37,465 nt of DNA from Scatosoma sp045654025 (GCA_045654025.1 JAZOMO010000022.1:1-37465); one strand, 5' to 3'. Shown: positions 15,462 through 23,847, numbered from the stretch's first letter. Notes: generated from the letters alone by a model not told the origin. Made by a program: numbers and translations.

Positions 15462-16283
15462 TTACTCTTCCTTTTTAGAAGATTTACGCTTTTTCTTCTT
15501 TTTCTTGCTGTTTTCCTCTGCGTCTGCTTGTGCTAGAGCTAATTCTTCGCGGGCTTTCTCTAAATGTTTTTCTGCGCGGCGTATAGCTCGTTTTTTTCCT
15601 TTCTTCTGCGCTTCCGCGAGGTCCTCTTCCGCTTTTTCGTAGTGTAACTGAGCGTACGAAATACGATCCTGTTGGGCTTTAATTGCGGCATCTTCAGCGG
15701 CAAGTTGCTCCAAATACAGTTGATTTTCGTTGGGAATAGGGGCTTGGATTTTCGGTTCTCGATGGAAGAAACGGGAAACGTTGTCCATGCCTCGTTTGAT
15801 TTTTAAGACGGGCTCGATGTCCGCCAAAAAGCCGTCGATGAATAGCTGTGCGCGTCGTTCGAGGATAAATGCCAAGAGGTCGAAAACCAAGCTGAATACT
15901 ACGGCAAGGGCTTGTCCACCGATGAGTAGAATGAATACCGGCGTCACTTCGTTGTTTCCTATACAGATACCATAAACGGCAACGGCGATGGTGTACACCT
16001 TAACCAGACGTTTCAGCCACTTAAAAAGGATTTTTGCTCCCTTTTTTAGGCTTTTTTTGCCATCCAACTCCCTACCGAAGCCGGTTGTGATGAGATAAAA
16101 CAATAGATACACTACCGTTGTTCCCAGTAAAATCCAGTTTGCGATGGCGTTGTTGTGGGAGGTGATTACCGCGTATGTAAGGTAGGCAATGTTGATAAAC
16201 AGTCCACCGATTGTAAACAGGAATATTAATCTTTTAATATCCCGTATCGTCTTATTAAAGGCGGCTCTAGTACATTCAAACAT
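15462..16283 (-). CDS. Membrane protein with coiled-coil and lysine-rich C-terminal tail, unknown function
   Basis: 273 residues that I do not recognise. Four hydrophobic segments lie at about residues 18-40, 48-66, 92-110 and 116-138, with basic residues between them. The second half is soluble: a charged alpha-helical or coiled-coil region rich in Ala, Glu, Gln and Lys (about 185-250), then a terminal cluster KKKKKKRKSSKKEE. The start ATG 16283 has GAGGGG seven bases upstream. The gene has its own perfect-consensus promoter and converges on the large RNA, sharing its terminator. The topology (four TM helices plus a basic tail) recalls in outline the membrane protein partner of OLE RNA, but I see no sequence basis for homology. 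Read-through from glnN is possible because no terminator separates them. Confidence 0.8.
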   Translation of the reverse strand: MFECTRAAFNKTIRDIKRLIFLFTIGGLFINIAYLTYAVITSHNNAIANWILLGTTVVYLLFYLITTGFGRELDGKKSLKKGAKILFKWLKRLVKVYTIAVAVYGICIGNNEVTPVFILLIGGQALAVVFSLVFDLLAFILERRAQLFIDGFLADIEPVLKIKRGMDNVSRFFHREPKIQAPIPNENQLYLEQLAAEDAAIKAQQDRISYAQLHYEKAEEDLAEAQKKGKKRAIRRAEKHLEKAREELALAQADAEENSKKKKKKRKSSKKEE

Positions 16284-16315
16284 AAAAAACCCCTCGGTTG
16301 TTTGATATTTATTAT

Positions 16316-16344
16316 ATTATATCACGGTGCAAAAGTTTTGTCAA
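16316..16344 (-). promoter_or_regulatory. Consensus promoter of the 4-TM protein gene
   Basis: Minus strand TTGACA (16344-16339), 17 bp, TATAAT (16321-16316). This perfect match begins ten bases after the glnN stop codon. Confidence 0.9.
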
Positions 16345-16353
16345 ATTTGTGGA

Positions 16354-18432
16354 TTACTTCACGCTATACAATAGTTGGTAATAGTTGGGGAAGGGCCAAA
16401 CGTTAGCGGCGCAAAGCTTTTCTGCCTCGTCTGCGTATTCACGCACGAGCTCCATGGCGGGCACGATGACGTGCGCCGTGATGTTGGCGGCTTCGCGCTC
16501 GTCCTTGGGCAGAGTTTCCAGTTTCGCGCGTAAGGAGTGTGCGGCGGAAAGCATGTGCTCGTTGGCGGTAGCCAGGTCTTTGATCAGCGTTTCTTCGCTG
16601 CCCGTAGGAATGGATGAGAAGGTGGCTTTTTTCATTGTCAAATTCTCGCAAAGGCGGGACACGTAAGCGGATACCGCAGGATAAATCTGCCCGATTGCCA
16701 TATCCACCGTGGTGCGCGCCTCGACCTGCACCGTTTTGACGTACGTTTCTAACTGAATTTTTGCGCGCGCAAGTACTTCGTTTTTGGTATATACGCCTTG
16801 GCGCACGAATACGTCCACGGTTTCCTTTTTAAACCATTCCTCTGCGGCGTCGGCGGTCGTCTTGTGGTTGAGAAGTCCGCGGCGAGACGCTTCCTCTTCC
16901 CACTCAGGGCCGTAGCCGTTGTAGTTGAAGATGATGCGGTAATGCTTTTTCAACAGTTTTTCGGTGTACGATTTTACGGCGCTGTCGAAATCCTGTGTTT
17001 TCATCAGCTTTTCCACCGCCTCAGCGAACGCCTCAGCAACGATTGTGTTCAGCACGATGTTGGGGTCGGCTACCGATGCGGAAGAGCCAAGCATACGGAA
17101 CTCGAACTTATTGCCCGTAAACGCAAAGGGCGAAGTGCGGTTTCTGTCCGTGGAATCAATGGGGAAGATAGGGCTCTCGGGTACGCCGATGCTCCCCTTT
17201 ACCGCTTTGTGTGGCGTGTAATTTTTGCCTAAAACGATGGAATCCACCAGCGCGCCCAGCTCGTCGCCGAGGTACACGGAGATGATGGCAGGGGGAGCTT
17301 CGCCGCCGCCCAAACGGTGGTCGTTCGATGCTGAGGCAACGCACGCGCGCAGTACGCCCTGGTGCTTGTCCACTGCCTTGATAACGCAGGCAAGAATGAG
17401 CATAAACAGCGTGTTTGTTTCAGGGTGTTCGCCGGGGTCTAATAAATTCAAGCCGGTGGTAGACAGCGACCAGTTGTTGTGCTTACCGCTACCGTTGATG
17501 CCGATGAAGGGCTTTTCGTGCAGAAGGCAGACCAAACCGTGCTTTCTTGCCACTTTTTTCATGATTTCCATCGTCAGCTGGTTGTGGTCAACTGCTACGT
17601 TGGTGGTGGTGAAGATGGGCGCAAGCTCGTGCTGAGCAGGCGCGGCTTCGTTGTGTTTACTCTTGGAGAGAATGCCGTACCGCCACAGTGTTTCGTCCAA
17701 ATCCTGCATAAACGCCGCAACGCGGGGTTTCAGCGTACCAAAATAATGGTCTTCTAATTCCTGGCCTCTGGGTGCGGCGGCGCCGAACAGCGTTCTGCCC
17801 GTCAAGACAAGGTCTTGTCTTGCCTCCCATACCTTTTGATCGACGAGGAAGTATTCCTGCTCGGGGCCGACGGTAGTGTTGACCTTGTGGGGCTCGATAC
17901 CAAAAAGCTTTAAAAGTCGCTTTGCCTCACGGTCGATGGCGGTCATGGATTTCAAAAGGGGCGCTTTTTTATCCAAAGTTTCCCCCGTGTAGGATACGAA
18001 AATCGTCGGGATATACAGCGTGCCTTCCTTGACGAATGCAGGGGAGGTAGGGTCCCAAGCGGTATAACCGCGTGCGGCGGAGGTCGCACGGGAGCCCCCC
18101 GAAGGGAAGGACGATGCGTCGGGTTCGCCTACGATGAGGGATTTGCCCGTCAGCTGCATGATAATGGCATCGCCGCCAACCGGTTCGATAAAGCTGTCGT
18201 GCTTTTCGGCGGTGAGGTTGGTCAGGGGCTGAAACCAGTGCGTGTAGTGGGTTGCGCCCTTGGACAGCGCCCAGTCCTTCATCGCGTTTGCAACAGAATC
18301 CGCGATGTTCATATCAATCGTTTTGCCCTCATCGATTGTTTTTCTCAAGGATTTATACACTTCGCTGGGCAAAGTACTGCGCATTACACCGTCGTTAAAT
18401 ACGTTTTCACCAAAAATTTCAGGGATATGCAT
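16354..18432 (-). CDS. glnN: Glutamine synthetase type III
   Basis: 692 residues from ATG 18432. GSIII (GlnN) makes glutamine from glutamate, ammonia and ATP and is a large double-ring oligomer common in Bacteroidetes, cyanobacteria and some Clostridia. The size, about 700 residues versus about 450 for GSI, is diagnostic. Visible signatures include the N-terminal FGENVF, THYTHWFQPLT, the glutamate/ATP-site segments VGPEQEYFLVD and NEAAPAQHELAP, and HEKPFIGINGSGKHNNWS. An in-frame ATG at 18456 has no ribosome site; ATG 18432 follows AAGGACGG, so it is preferred. No terminator is seen after the stop, so the downstream membrane-protein gene may be partly co-transcribed. Confidence 0.96.
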   Translation of the reverse strand: MHIPEIFGENVFNDGVMRSTLPSEVYKSLRKTIDEGKTIDMNIADSVANAMKDWALSKGATHYTHWFQPLTNLTAEKHDSFIEPVGGDAIIMQLTGKSLIVGEPDASSFPSGGSRATSAARGYTAWDPTSPAFVKEGTLYIPTIFVSYTGETLDKKAPLLKSMTAIDREAKRLLKLFGIEPHKVNTTVGPEQEYFLVDQKVWEARQDLVLTGRTLFGAAAPRGQELEDHYFGTLKPRVAAFMQDLDETLWRYGILSKSKHNEAAPAQHELAPIFTTTNVAVDHNQLTMEIMKKVARKHGLVCLLHEKPFIGINGSGKHNNWSLSTTGLNLLDPGEHPETNTLFMLILACVIKAVDKHQGVLRACVASASNDHRLGGGEAPPAIISVYLGDELGALVDSIVLGKNYTPHKAVKGSIGVPESPIFPIDSTDRNRTSPFAFTGNKFEFRMLGSSASVADPNIVLNTIVAEAFAEAVEKLMKTQDFDSAVKSYTEKLLKKHYRIIFNYNGYGPEWEEEASRRGLLNHKTTADAAEEWFKKETVDVFVRQGVYTKNEVLARAKIQLETYVKTVQVEARTTVDMAIGQIYPAVSAYVSRLCENLTMKKATFSSIPTGSEETLIKDLATANEHMLSAAHSLRAKLETLPKDEREAANITAHVIVPAMELVREYADEAEKLCAANVWPFPNYYQLLYSVK

Positions 18433-18469
18433 GTCAATATCCGTCCTTTTTATCATTATTTATAGTGAT

Positions 18470-18498
18470 ATTATATAGTAAAAATAGGTGAAAGTCAA
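18470..18498 (-). promoter_or_regulatory. Promoter of glnN
   Basis: Minus strand TTGACT (18498-18493), 17 bp, TATAAT (18475-18470). The AT-rich block 18499-18632 upstream holds no gene; I see no clear nitrogen-regulator operator in it. Confidence 0.85.
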
Positions 18499-18632
18499 CG
18501 AAAAATCCGTTTTTAGATATACTTTCACAAAAAATATATAAAAATATTCATTTACTTGATAAAAACAAGCATAATACAGATATAATCTTGATAATATTGC
18601 GTATAAAGTTTATAAAATGAATACGAAAAGAG

Positions 18633-18662
18633 AAAAGCAACCGGCGAAATGCGGTTGCTTTT
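18633..18662 (-). terminator. Terminator of the RlmL-like gene
   Basis: An 11-bp stem AAAAGCAACCG/CGGTTGCTTTT with an 8-nt loop lies 29 bp past the stop codon. The minus-strand tail reads TTTTCTCTTTTC. Confidence 0.82.
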
Positions 18663-18690
18663 GATGATTTTAGGGTGATTTTTAGCAATT

Positions 18691-19839
18691 TTAAGACTTA
18701 TTTTTGGGCGGTTTTCCGTAGTAGGAATACAATCCGCACAGAAGGTTTGCGTTGGACAGCTGTTTTTTCTTGTCGGCTTTTTTGCCAAACCAGCGCTCAA
18801 ATTCAGGCAACGAGGTCAGCACGTAAGCGTTCCAGTCGGGCAGGGCTCGATAGGCATCGCCAAACTGTCGCATAAGCCCACGCACCTCTTGTTCGTCGGA
18901 TAAACGTTCGCCGTAGGGAGGATTGCACACCAAAATTCCGTACGGTTGCGAACACCGAAAATTCCTCGCATCGGCAACGGAAAAGCGAATGGCATCCGCA
19001 ACTCCAGCCTGCCTTGCGTGGGTTTTGGCGATTTCGACGTTCTTGGGGTTGATATCACTGCCGAATATCTGCACCGTTCTATCTCGTCGTTCGTTATCTT
19101 TTGCCTCCTGGCGGGCTTTTTGCAGACAATCCTTGGGCACGAAAGCCCACTTCTCGAAATCAAAGCTTCGGTTTAACCCAGGCGCGATATTCCACGCCTT
19201 CAACGCCGCTTCGATGGGGAAAGTTCCACTGCCGCAGAAGGGGTCTGCCAGCGGTTTCTCGCTGTCCCTTTCGGGGTTATAGAAGGTGTTGTCGAGGATT
19301 GCCGCCGCCAACGTTTCTTTTAGGGGCGCGGCAACGGAGAGCGTGCGGTAGCCACGCTTATGCAGGCCGTCCCCGCTGGTGCCGAGGGTGACGGTGACTT
19401 CGTCGCGGTAGATAGAAAACCCGACGATAGAACGCGCGCCCGTTTCCGTAAACGTCTGTCTGCCCTTCTTTTTCTTGTCTGCAAGGCGGGAAATGATGGC
19501 TTTTTTCGCCACGCCTCCGCAGGCTTTGATTGCCCCTAAGACGGATTGTAAGCATTTCCCATCCATACGGATTTGGGAGTCCATTTCAAGGTAGTCCTCC
19601 CAGTTGATCTCGTACATGCCTGCGTATAATTCATCAAAAGTGGTGGCGGAAAACTGCGCGAGCTTGACCAGCACCCGTTCTCCACTGCGGAGCATTACGT
19701 TCAAACGCGCGACGTCCTGCCAGTCCCCTTCTACGCAAATTCTGCCGTTGTCGGCGGGGCATTTTTCATAGCCTAAATGGTTTAATTGTCTTTTCACCGT
19801 TTGTTCTAAACCCGCGGCGACGGGGATTAATAATTCCAT
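18691..19839 (-). CDS. THUMP-domain 23S rRNA guanine-N2 methyltransferase, RlmL/YpsC-like
   Basis: 382 residues. Residues 1-150 resemble the ferredoxin-like plus THUMP RNA-binding part (starts MELLIPVAAGLEQTVK). Then LHKRGYR near 188-194, the SAM motif DPFCGSGTF and the catalytic NPPYGERL identify a UPF0020/RlmL-type N2-methylguanine enzyme, matching the N-terminal half of E. coli RlmKL and Bacillus YpsC. The likely target is 23S rRNA. The start codon ATG 19839 lies exactly at the predicted transcription start, with no ribosome site possible, so the mRNA is predicted to be leaderless. It is divergent from queH, whose promoter is arranged identically. Confidence 0.9.
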   Translation of the reverse strand: MELLIPVAAGLEQTVKRQLNHLGYEKCPADNGRICVEGDWQDVARLNVMLRSGERVLVKLAQFSATTFDELYAGMYEINWEDYLEMDSQIRMDGKCLQSVLGAIKACGGVAKKAIISRLADKKKKGRQTFTETGARSIVGFSIYRDEVTVTLGTSGDGLHKRGYRTLSVAAPLKETLAAAILDNTFYNPERDSEKPLADPFCGSGTFPIEAALKAWNIAPGLNRSFDFEKWAFVPKDCLQKARQEAKDNERRDRTVQIFGSDINPKNVEIAKTHARQAGVADAIRFSVADARNFRCSQPYGILVCNPPYGERLSDEQEVRGLMRQFGDAYRALPDWNAYVLTSLPEFERWFGKKADKKKQLSNANLLCGLYSYYGKPPKNKS

Positions 19840-19845
19840 GCTTCT

Positions 19846-19874
19846 ATTATACCCGTTTACAGCCCTTTCGTCAA
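19846..19874 (-). promoter_or_regulatory. Promoter of the RlmL-like gene, predicted leaderless
   Basis: Minus strand TTGACG (19874-19869), 17 bp, TATAAT (19851-19846), then six bases, then ATG at 19839. With the last T of the -10 box at -7, the A of ATG is +1. Confidence 0.85.
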
Positions 19875-19896
19875 GCGTTAAAAGGCTAAAAATGCG

Positions 19897-19925
19897 TTGA
19901 CAAATAGATTGAGGAGTGTTATAAT
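19897..19925 (+). promoter_or_regulatory. Promoter of queH, predicted leaderless
   Basis: TTGACA (19897-19902), 17 bp, TATAAT (19920-19925), six bases, ATG at 19932. The two -35 boxes of the divergent promoters are only 22 bp apart. A GAGGAG lies inside the spacer, upstream of the predicted start, so it would not be in the mRNA. Confidence 0.87.
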
Positions 19926-19931
19926 ATTCTC

Positions 19932-20540
19932 ATGAATAAAGCAAATTACGACAAGAAAATGCAGGTGCAAATCGCCGCTTTGCCTAAAGGCACGCCGCTC
20001 TTATTACACAGCTGTTGTGCGCCTTGTTCGACGGCGTGTTTAGAGAGATTGCACGAATTTTTCTCTATCAGCGTATTCTATTATAATCCGAACATTGACA
20101 GCGAGGCAGAATACGAAAAACGCAAAGCCGAACAAATCCGTCTATTGAAAGAAACGGGCTGGGCGCAGATTGTCGATTGCGACCACGATGCCGAGGCTTT
20201 TGAGGCGATATCGAAAGGGCTAGAAAACGAGCCCGAACGAGGGGCGCGGTGCTACCGTTGTTATGCGCTCCGATTAGAGGAAACGGCGAAGAAAGCCAAG
20301 GAGCTTCATATAGAGTATTTTGCCACGACCTTGACCCTCAGCCCCTTGAAAAACGTGGAATGGCTGAATGAAATCGGGCAAAAAGTGGCAGACAGGTACG
20401 GGTTGACCTATCTTTGCAGTGATTTTAAAAAGCAGGGTGGGTACCTGCGCTCTATTGAACTTTCAAAGGAATACGGGCTGTATCGGCAGGATTTTTGTGG
20501 CTGCAGCTTTTCAAAGAGGAAATCGAATGACACCGAGTGA
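19932..20540 (+). CDS. queH: Epoxyqueuosine reductase QueH
   Basis: 202 residues. QueH reduces epoxyqueuosine in tRNA to queuosine, the last step of that pathway, and replaces the unrelated QueG in many anaerobes. The signature LLLHSCCAPCST carries Cys 28, 29 and 32; CYRC gives Cys 107 and 110; and CGC near the C-terminus gives Cys 189 and 191. These are the expected ligands for the iron-sulfur and mononuclear iron centres. The start sits at the predicted transcription start. Its last 14 bases overlap the next gene (start 20527), so queH, the channel gene and lysC form one operon. Confidence 0.94.
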   Translation: MNKANYDKKMQVQIAALPKGTPLLLHSCCAPCSTACLERLHEFFSISVFYYNPNIDSEAEYEKRKAEQIRLLKETGWAQIVDCDHDAEAFEAISKGLENEPERGARCYRCYALRLEETAKKAKELHIEYFATTLTLSPLKNVEWLNEIGQKVADRYGLTYLCSDFKKQGGYLRSIELSKEYGLYRQDFCGCSFSKRKSNDTE

Positions 20541-21192
20541 AATTATCTTTTTAATATTAGAAATCGTAGGTACGGTGGCCTTTGCCGTGTCTGGGGCCTT
20601 TGCGGCGATTAAGGCAAAGCTGGATATTTTCGGTGTGCTGTTCATCGGCTGTATCACAGCGGTCGGTGGTGGTATCACGCGCGACCTTTTAATCGGTAAA
20701 AACCCTCCTGCGATTTTTAACGAGAAGAATTTGTATATTTTGGCGATTGCGGCGACGTCTGCTTTGGTGGTATTCACAGCTGCGTATCTTTCGCGTAAGA
20801 AGTTCTTGACGGCTTACGAACAAATCGAGCCCATTCAAAACGTCTTTGATGCGTTCGGTTTGGCGGCGTTTTCGGTGACTGGCACGGCGGTAGCGTTCGA
20901 TGCAGGACTGGCAGGGAATCCCGTGCTGGCAATCTTGCTTGGTATGCTGACGGGGGTAGGCGGCGGTATCTTCCGTGACGTCTTGACTTCGACGACCCCG
21001 TACATTTTCAAAAAGCACGTGTACGCACTGGCGTCTATCGGCGGCGCGACGGTGTATTACGTGATGCGATTATTGATGGAATCGACGCTGATTCCCTCGC
21101 TGGTAGCGATGGTGTTGGTGGTTGCGGTGCGGTTGCTTGCGGCGAAGTATCGTTGGAGTTTACCGAAGGTAAAATTAGAGGAAGAGGAATAA
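20527..21192 (+). CDS. TRIC-type channel family protein (UPF0126/YadS-YvgT)
   Basis: 221 residues, about seven membrane helices. Two homologous halves each carry a glycine-rich helix break followed by an Arg-Asp pair: GGGITRDLL near 55-63 and GGGIFRDVL near 143-151. This is the hallmark of the bacterial family related to trimeric intracellular cation channels. The physiological role in bacteria is unclear. ATG 20527 is inside the end of queH with AGAGG placed correctly, indicating translational coupling. Only seven bases separate its stop from lysC. The functional link to queuosine or lysine synthesis is not evident. Confidence 0.9.
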   Translation: MTPSEIIFLILEIVGTVAFAVSGAFAAIKAKLDIFGVLFIGCITAVGGGITRDLLIGKNPPAIFNEKNLYILAIAATSALVVFTAAYLSRKKFLTAYEQIEPIQNVFDAFGLAAFSVTGTAVAFDAGLAGNPVLAILLGMLTGVGGGIFRDVLTSTTPYIFKKHVYALASIGGATVYYVMRLLMESTLIPSLVAMVLVVAVRLLAAKYRWSLPKVKLEEEE

Positions 21193-21199
21193 GGGGAAT

Positions 21200-22510
21200 A
21201 TGTCTATCGTATGTAAATTCGGCGGTACGTCGCTGGCGACCGCGGACAACGTGCGCCGCTGTGCGGAGATTGTAAAGGGCGACCCTCGTCGCCGCTACGT
21301 AGTAGCCAGCGCGCCCGGGAAGAGGAACGCGCAGAGCAAAAAAGTCACGGACTTATTGCTGGCGTGTTATCAAAACCGTTTCAAGGAAGAGGCGTTTTTA
21401 GAGAGCTTTGCGGGGATTGAGCAGGCGTTTTCAGAAATTGCGACCCTTGCGCCTGAATTTCCGATACAAGAAGAGCTTGCGGCAATCCGCCGTCAAATCG
21501 GCTTTTCGGAAACGAGCCTCGATTTCGTCCTTTCGAGAGGGGAATACTTAAACGCAAAGCTGTTTGCGGCAATTCTCGGCTACACCTTCTTAGATGCGGC
21601 GAAGTTCGTGCGCTTTAAAGGTGGCGAGCTGGATTTGCCGACAACTATAGAACTGGCAAAGGAGATTGACAGAGAGGGCAACTACGTCGTTCCTGGGTTT
21701 TACGGAGTGGACGAATTCGGCTACGTCAAGACTTTCAGCCGTGGTGGCAGTGACATCACGGGCAGTATCGTGGCGAGGGTATTCGGCCTCGAGGCGTATG
21801 AAAACTGGACGGACGTAGACGGGATTTACGTTGCCGATCCGCGCGTGATTCCCCGCGCGAAAAAGGTAGAGCAGGTGTCTTTTAGAGAGCTTCGTGAAAT
21901 GTCGTACATGGGGGCATCGGTGCTTCATTCGGAAACGCTGTTGCCGATCTTTGAACAGCCCATTCCCATCTACTTAAGGAATAGTTTTGCGCCTGAAAAA
22001 TCGGGCACGGAGATCTTAAAAAAGCGTACGCAGGTGGCGGAGAGAGAAGTGATTACCTGCATCACGGGCAAGAACGATTACACCTGCATACAGATTTCGA
22101 AAATGATGCTGGATAAACAGCTGGGTTTCGTTAAAAAAGCGACTTCGGTATTCGAAGAATACCACATCAACATTTCGCACACCCATTCGGGGCTGGATAA
22201 CCTCTGCTTTTTCGTGGAACAATCGGAGTACAAAACGATTACTTTCGCGGACTTTTTAGAGGTGTTGAAGTCGCGGATTGATGCGGACAAAGTTAAGGGT
22301 TACGACAACCTGGCGTTGCTTGCTGTCATCGGTCACGATTTGTCGGAGAAGGTGGGCTTGCTTGCGACGGTATTCAACGCCCTTTCCAAGCACGAAATCG
22401 GGGTGCGCACCATCTACCAAAGCATCAGCGAATGTAACGTCATCATCGGCATTGAAAACCACGAACTGATGAAGGCGGTACAAATCGTCTATGCCGAGCT
22501 GGTGGGATAA
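21200..22510 (+). CDS. lysC: Aspartate kinase
   Basis: 436 residues. It phosphorylates aspartate, the first step toward lysine, threonine, methionine and diaminopimelate. The N-terminal kinase domain has KFGGTSLA (K6), FSRGGSDITGS, WTDVDGIYVADPR and MSYMGASVLH. The C-terminal 150 residues contain the paired ACT domains that bind feedback inhibitor (KKATSVFEEYHINISHTHS..., VGLLATVFNALSKHEIGVRTI). Which amino acid regulates it cannot be said. The start ATG 21200 has AAGGGG five bases upstream. It is the last gene of the queH operon and ends at a strong terminator. Confidence 0.95.
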   Translation: MSIVCKFGGTSLATADNVRRCAEIVKGDPRRRYVVASAPGKRNAQSKKVTDLLLACYQNRFKEEAFLESFAGIEQAFSEIATLAPEFPIQEELAAIRRQIGFSETSLDFVLSRGEYLNAKLFAAILGYTFLDAAKFVRFKGGELDLPTTIELAKEIDREGNYVVPGFYGVDEFGYVKTFSRGGSDITGSIVARVFGLEAYENWTDVDGIYVADPRVIPRAKKVEQVSFRELREMSYMGASVLHSETLLPIFEQPIPIYLRNSFAPEKSGTEILKKRTQVAEREVITCITGKNDYTCIQISKMMLDKQLGFVKKATSVFEEYHINISHTHSGLDNLCFFVEQSEYKTITFADFLEVLKSRIDADKVKGYDNLALLAVIGHDLSEKVGLLATVFNALSKHEIGVRTIYQSISECNVIIGIENHELMKAVQIVYAELVG

Positions 22511-22535
22511 TCGCCCTGCGAAAAAATAGAGAACG

Positions 22536-22564
22536 AGGCTTCCTTGCGCAAGGAAGCCTTTTTT
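22536..22564 (+). terminator. Terminator of the queH-lysC operon
   Basis: A perfect 24-nt palindrome 22536-22559 (AGGCTTCCTTGC and its complement) runs into T6. Confidence 0.93.
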
Positions 22565-22588
22565 ATAAAAGGTTTTTATAAAATTCCG

Positions 22589-22617
22589 TTGACGAAAGCG
22601 GAAAAAAGTGGTAAAAT
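22589..22617 (+). promoter_or_regulatory. Promoter of the LRR lipoprotein gene
   Basis: TTGACG (22589-22594), 17 bp, TAAAAT (22612-22617). The predicted start near 22624 is 15 bp before repeat A copy 2, so the whole 240-bp repeat becomes part of the 5' UTR. Confidence 0.75.
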
Positions 22618-22638
22618 GGCATCAAGACAAAACTTTAT

Positions 22639-22878
22639 AACCAAAGCAATATAATCCGAACCAAGATTTTAGCGGTAAATTTTGTCTACTACTTCGTTGA
22701 AAGCCTTGCAGAAGAATAAAATTTTCTCGCTATAAAATTGCTTCGCTCCCAAAAGAAAGGATTTTGAAATGATTTTTGGCGCGAAGGAAGAAATTATACC
22801 AACGTATTATGATGACGACAAGTCATAAAGCGTTCAAAAGACGGCTTTTGGGCTGATTCGGATTATATTGTTTTGGTT
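22639..22878 (-). repeat. MITE-like repeat A, copy 2 (240 bp, inverted)
   Basis: Same element as 10031-10306 in the opposite orientation, with terminal inverted repeats AACCAAAGCAATATAATCCG and its near complement. It lacks one block of about 34 bp that in copies 1 and 3 includes a small TAAACC/GGTTTA hairpin. TA flanks the ACC/GGT ends on both sides. It lies between the promoter at 22589 and the AGAGGAGG ribosome site of the LRR gene. Its internal promoter (22821-22793, minus strand) points back toward lysC. Confidence 0.87.
22793..22821 (-). promoter_or_regulatory. Internal promoter of repeat A, copy 2
   Basis: Minus strand TTGTCG (22821-22816), 17 bp, TATAAT (22798-22793), identical boxes and spacing to the other copies. 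It would produce RNA antisense to the leader of the LRR gene. Confidence 0.6.
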
Positions 22879-22893
22879 AAGAGGAGGCTTATT

Positions 22894-23847
22894 ATGAAAA
22901 AGAAAATTATAGCCTTACTATTATCAGTTGCGGCGGTGGGTTCGTGCGCATTTGGTTTTTCTGCGTGTGAGGGTTTCAATCCGTCCGAGAGCAGTAGTGT
23001 TCCCTCGTATAATGGAGGTGGCAACAACTCGTCAAACCATGGCGGCAATGGCGGCAACGTCGGCAACGGCGGTTCGTCAAATAGCGGCAACAGCGGTTGG
23101 GGTGATAGTAGTAGCTCGTCGAATATCGGTTCTTCGAGTAGTAGCGGCGGTTCGTCCGATAGCGGAATTTTTGAGAGTCTCACTCCTGAAATGGAAGATG
23201 AACTTTCGAATTTCTATTATACTTTTACGCCCGGTTCTTGTGTGATTACGGGTGTGAAAGATAAAACGGTAACGGAAATCGTTATTCCCGACTTTGTTAC
23301 AGGTATCGATAATGATGCGTTCTCTCATTGCACTAGCTTGACGAGCGTGATCATCCCTGACAGCGTCACTACGATTGATGCTGATGCGTTCAATTCTTGC
23401 GAAAGCTTGACGAGTGTGGTCATCGGGGGCAACGTAACTTCGATTGGTTATGAGGCGTTCCGTGATTGCACTAGCTTGACGAGCGTGGTCATTCCCGACA
23501 GCGTCACTACGATTGGTTCTTCTGCGTTCTGGGGTTGCAGTAACTTGACGAGCGTGGTGATACCTGACAGCGTCACTTCGATTGGTGGTTTTGCGTTCTA
23601 TGGTTGCACCAGTTTGACGAGTGTGGTCATTCCCGATAGCGTGACAAGTATCGATGTTTATACGTTCGTTTATTGCAGTAGCTTGACGAGCGTGTTCATT
23701 CCTGACGGCGTGACGAGTATAGCTTCTTCTGCGTTCGAGGGTTGCAGTAGCTTGACGATTTATTGCGAGGCGGAAAGTCAGCCGAGCGGTTGGGATTCTT
23801 CTTGGAATTACTCGGATTGCCCTGTCGTTTGGGGGTATCAAGGATAA
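22894..23847 (+). CDS. BspA-like leucine-rich-repeat lipoprotein
   Basis: 317 residues. The signal peptide ends in the lipobox FSAC, with Cys 25 as the predicted lipidation site. Residues about 30-95 form a low-complexity linker of Ser, Gly and Asn. Seven consecutive 23-residue units of the LRR_5 type (consensus LTSVVIPDSVTSIGxxAFxxC) fill residues 126-286, then a short cap ends in Trp and Cys residues. Such proteins are anchored on the outer face and serve in adhesion or binding of host or neighbour surfaces; the ligand is unknown. ATG 22894 has AGAGGAGG placed well. An upstream in-frame TTG at 22873 lies inside repeat A and is rejected. The repeat sits in its 5' UTR. Confidence 0.9.
   Translation: MKKKIIALLLSVAAVGSCAFGFSACEGFNPSESSSVPSYNGGGNNSSNHGGNGGNVGNGGSSNSGNSGWGDSSSSSNIGSSSSSGGSSDSGIFESLTPEMEDELSNFYYTFTPGSCVITGVKDKTVTEIVIPDFVTGIDNDAFSHCTSLTSVIIPDSVTTIDADAFNSCESLTSVVIGGNVTSIGYEAFRDCTSLTSVVIPDSVTTIGSSAFWGCSNLTSVVIPDSVTSIGGFAFYGCTSLTSVVIPDSVTSIDVYTFVYCSSLTSVFIPDGVTSIASSAFEGCSSLTIYCEAESQPSGWDSSWNYSDCPVVWGYQG
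23269..23751 (+). repeat. Seven tandem 69-bp LRR-coding units
   Basis: The array encodes seven 23-residue repeats without spacers. The middle units are nearly identical at DNA level (runs such as TTGACGAGCGTGGTCATTCC), so unit gain or loss by recombination or slippage is likely. Confidence 0.92.
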
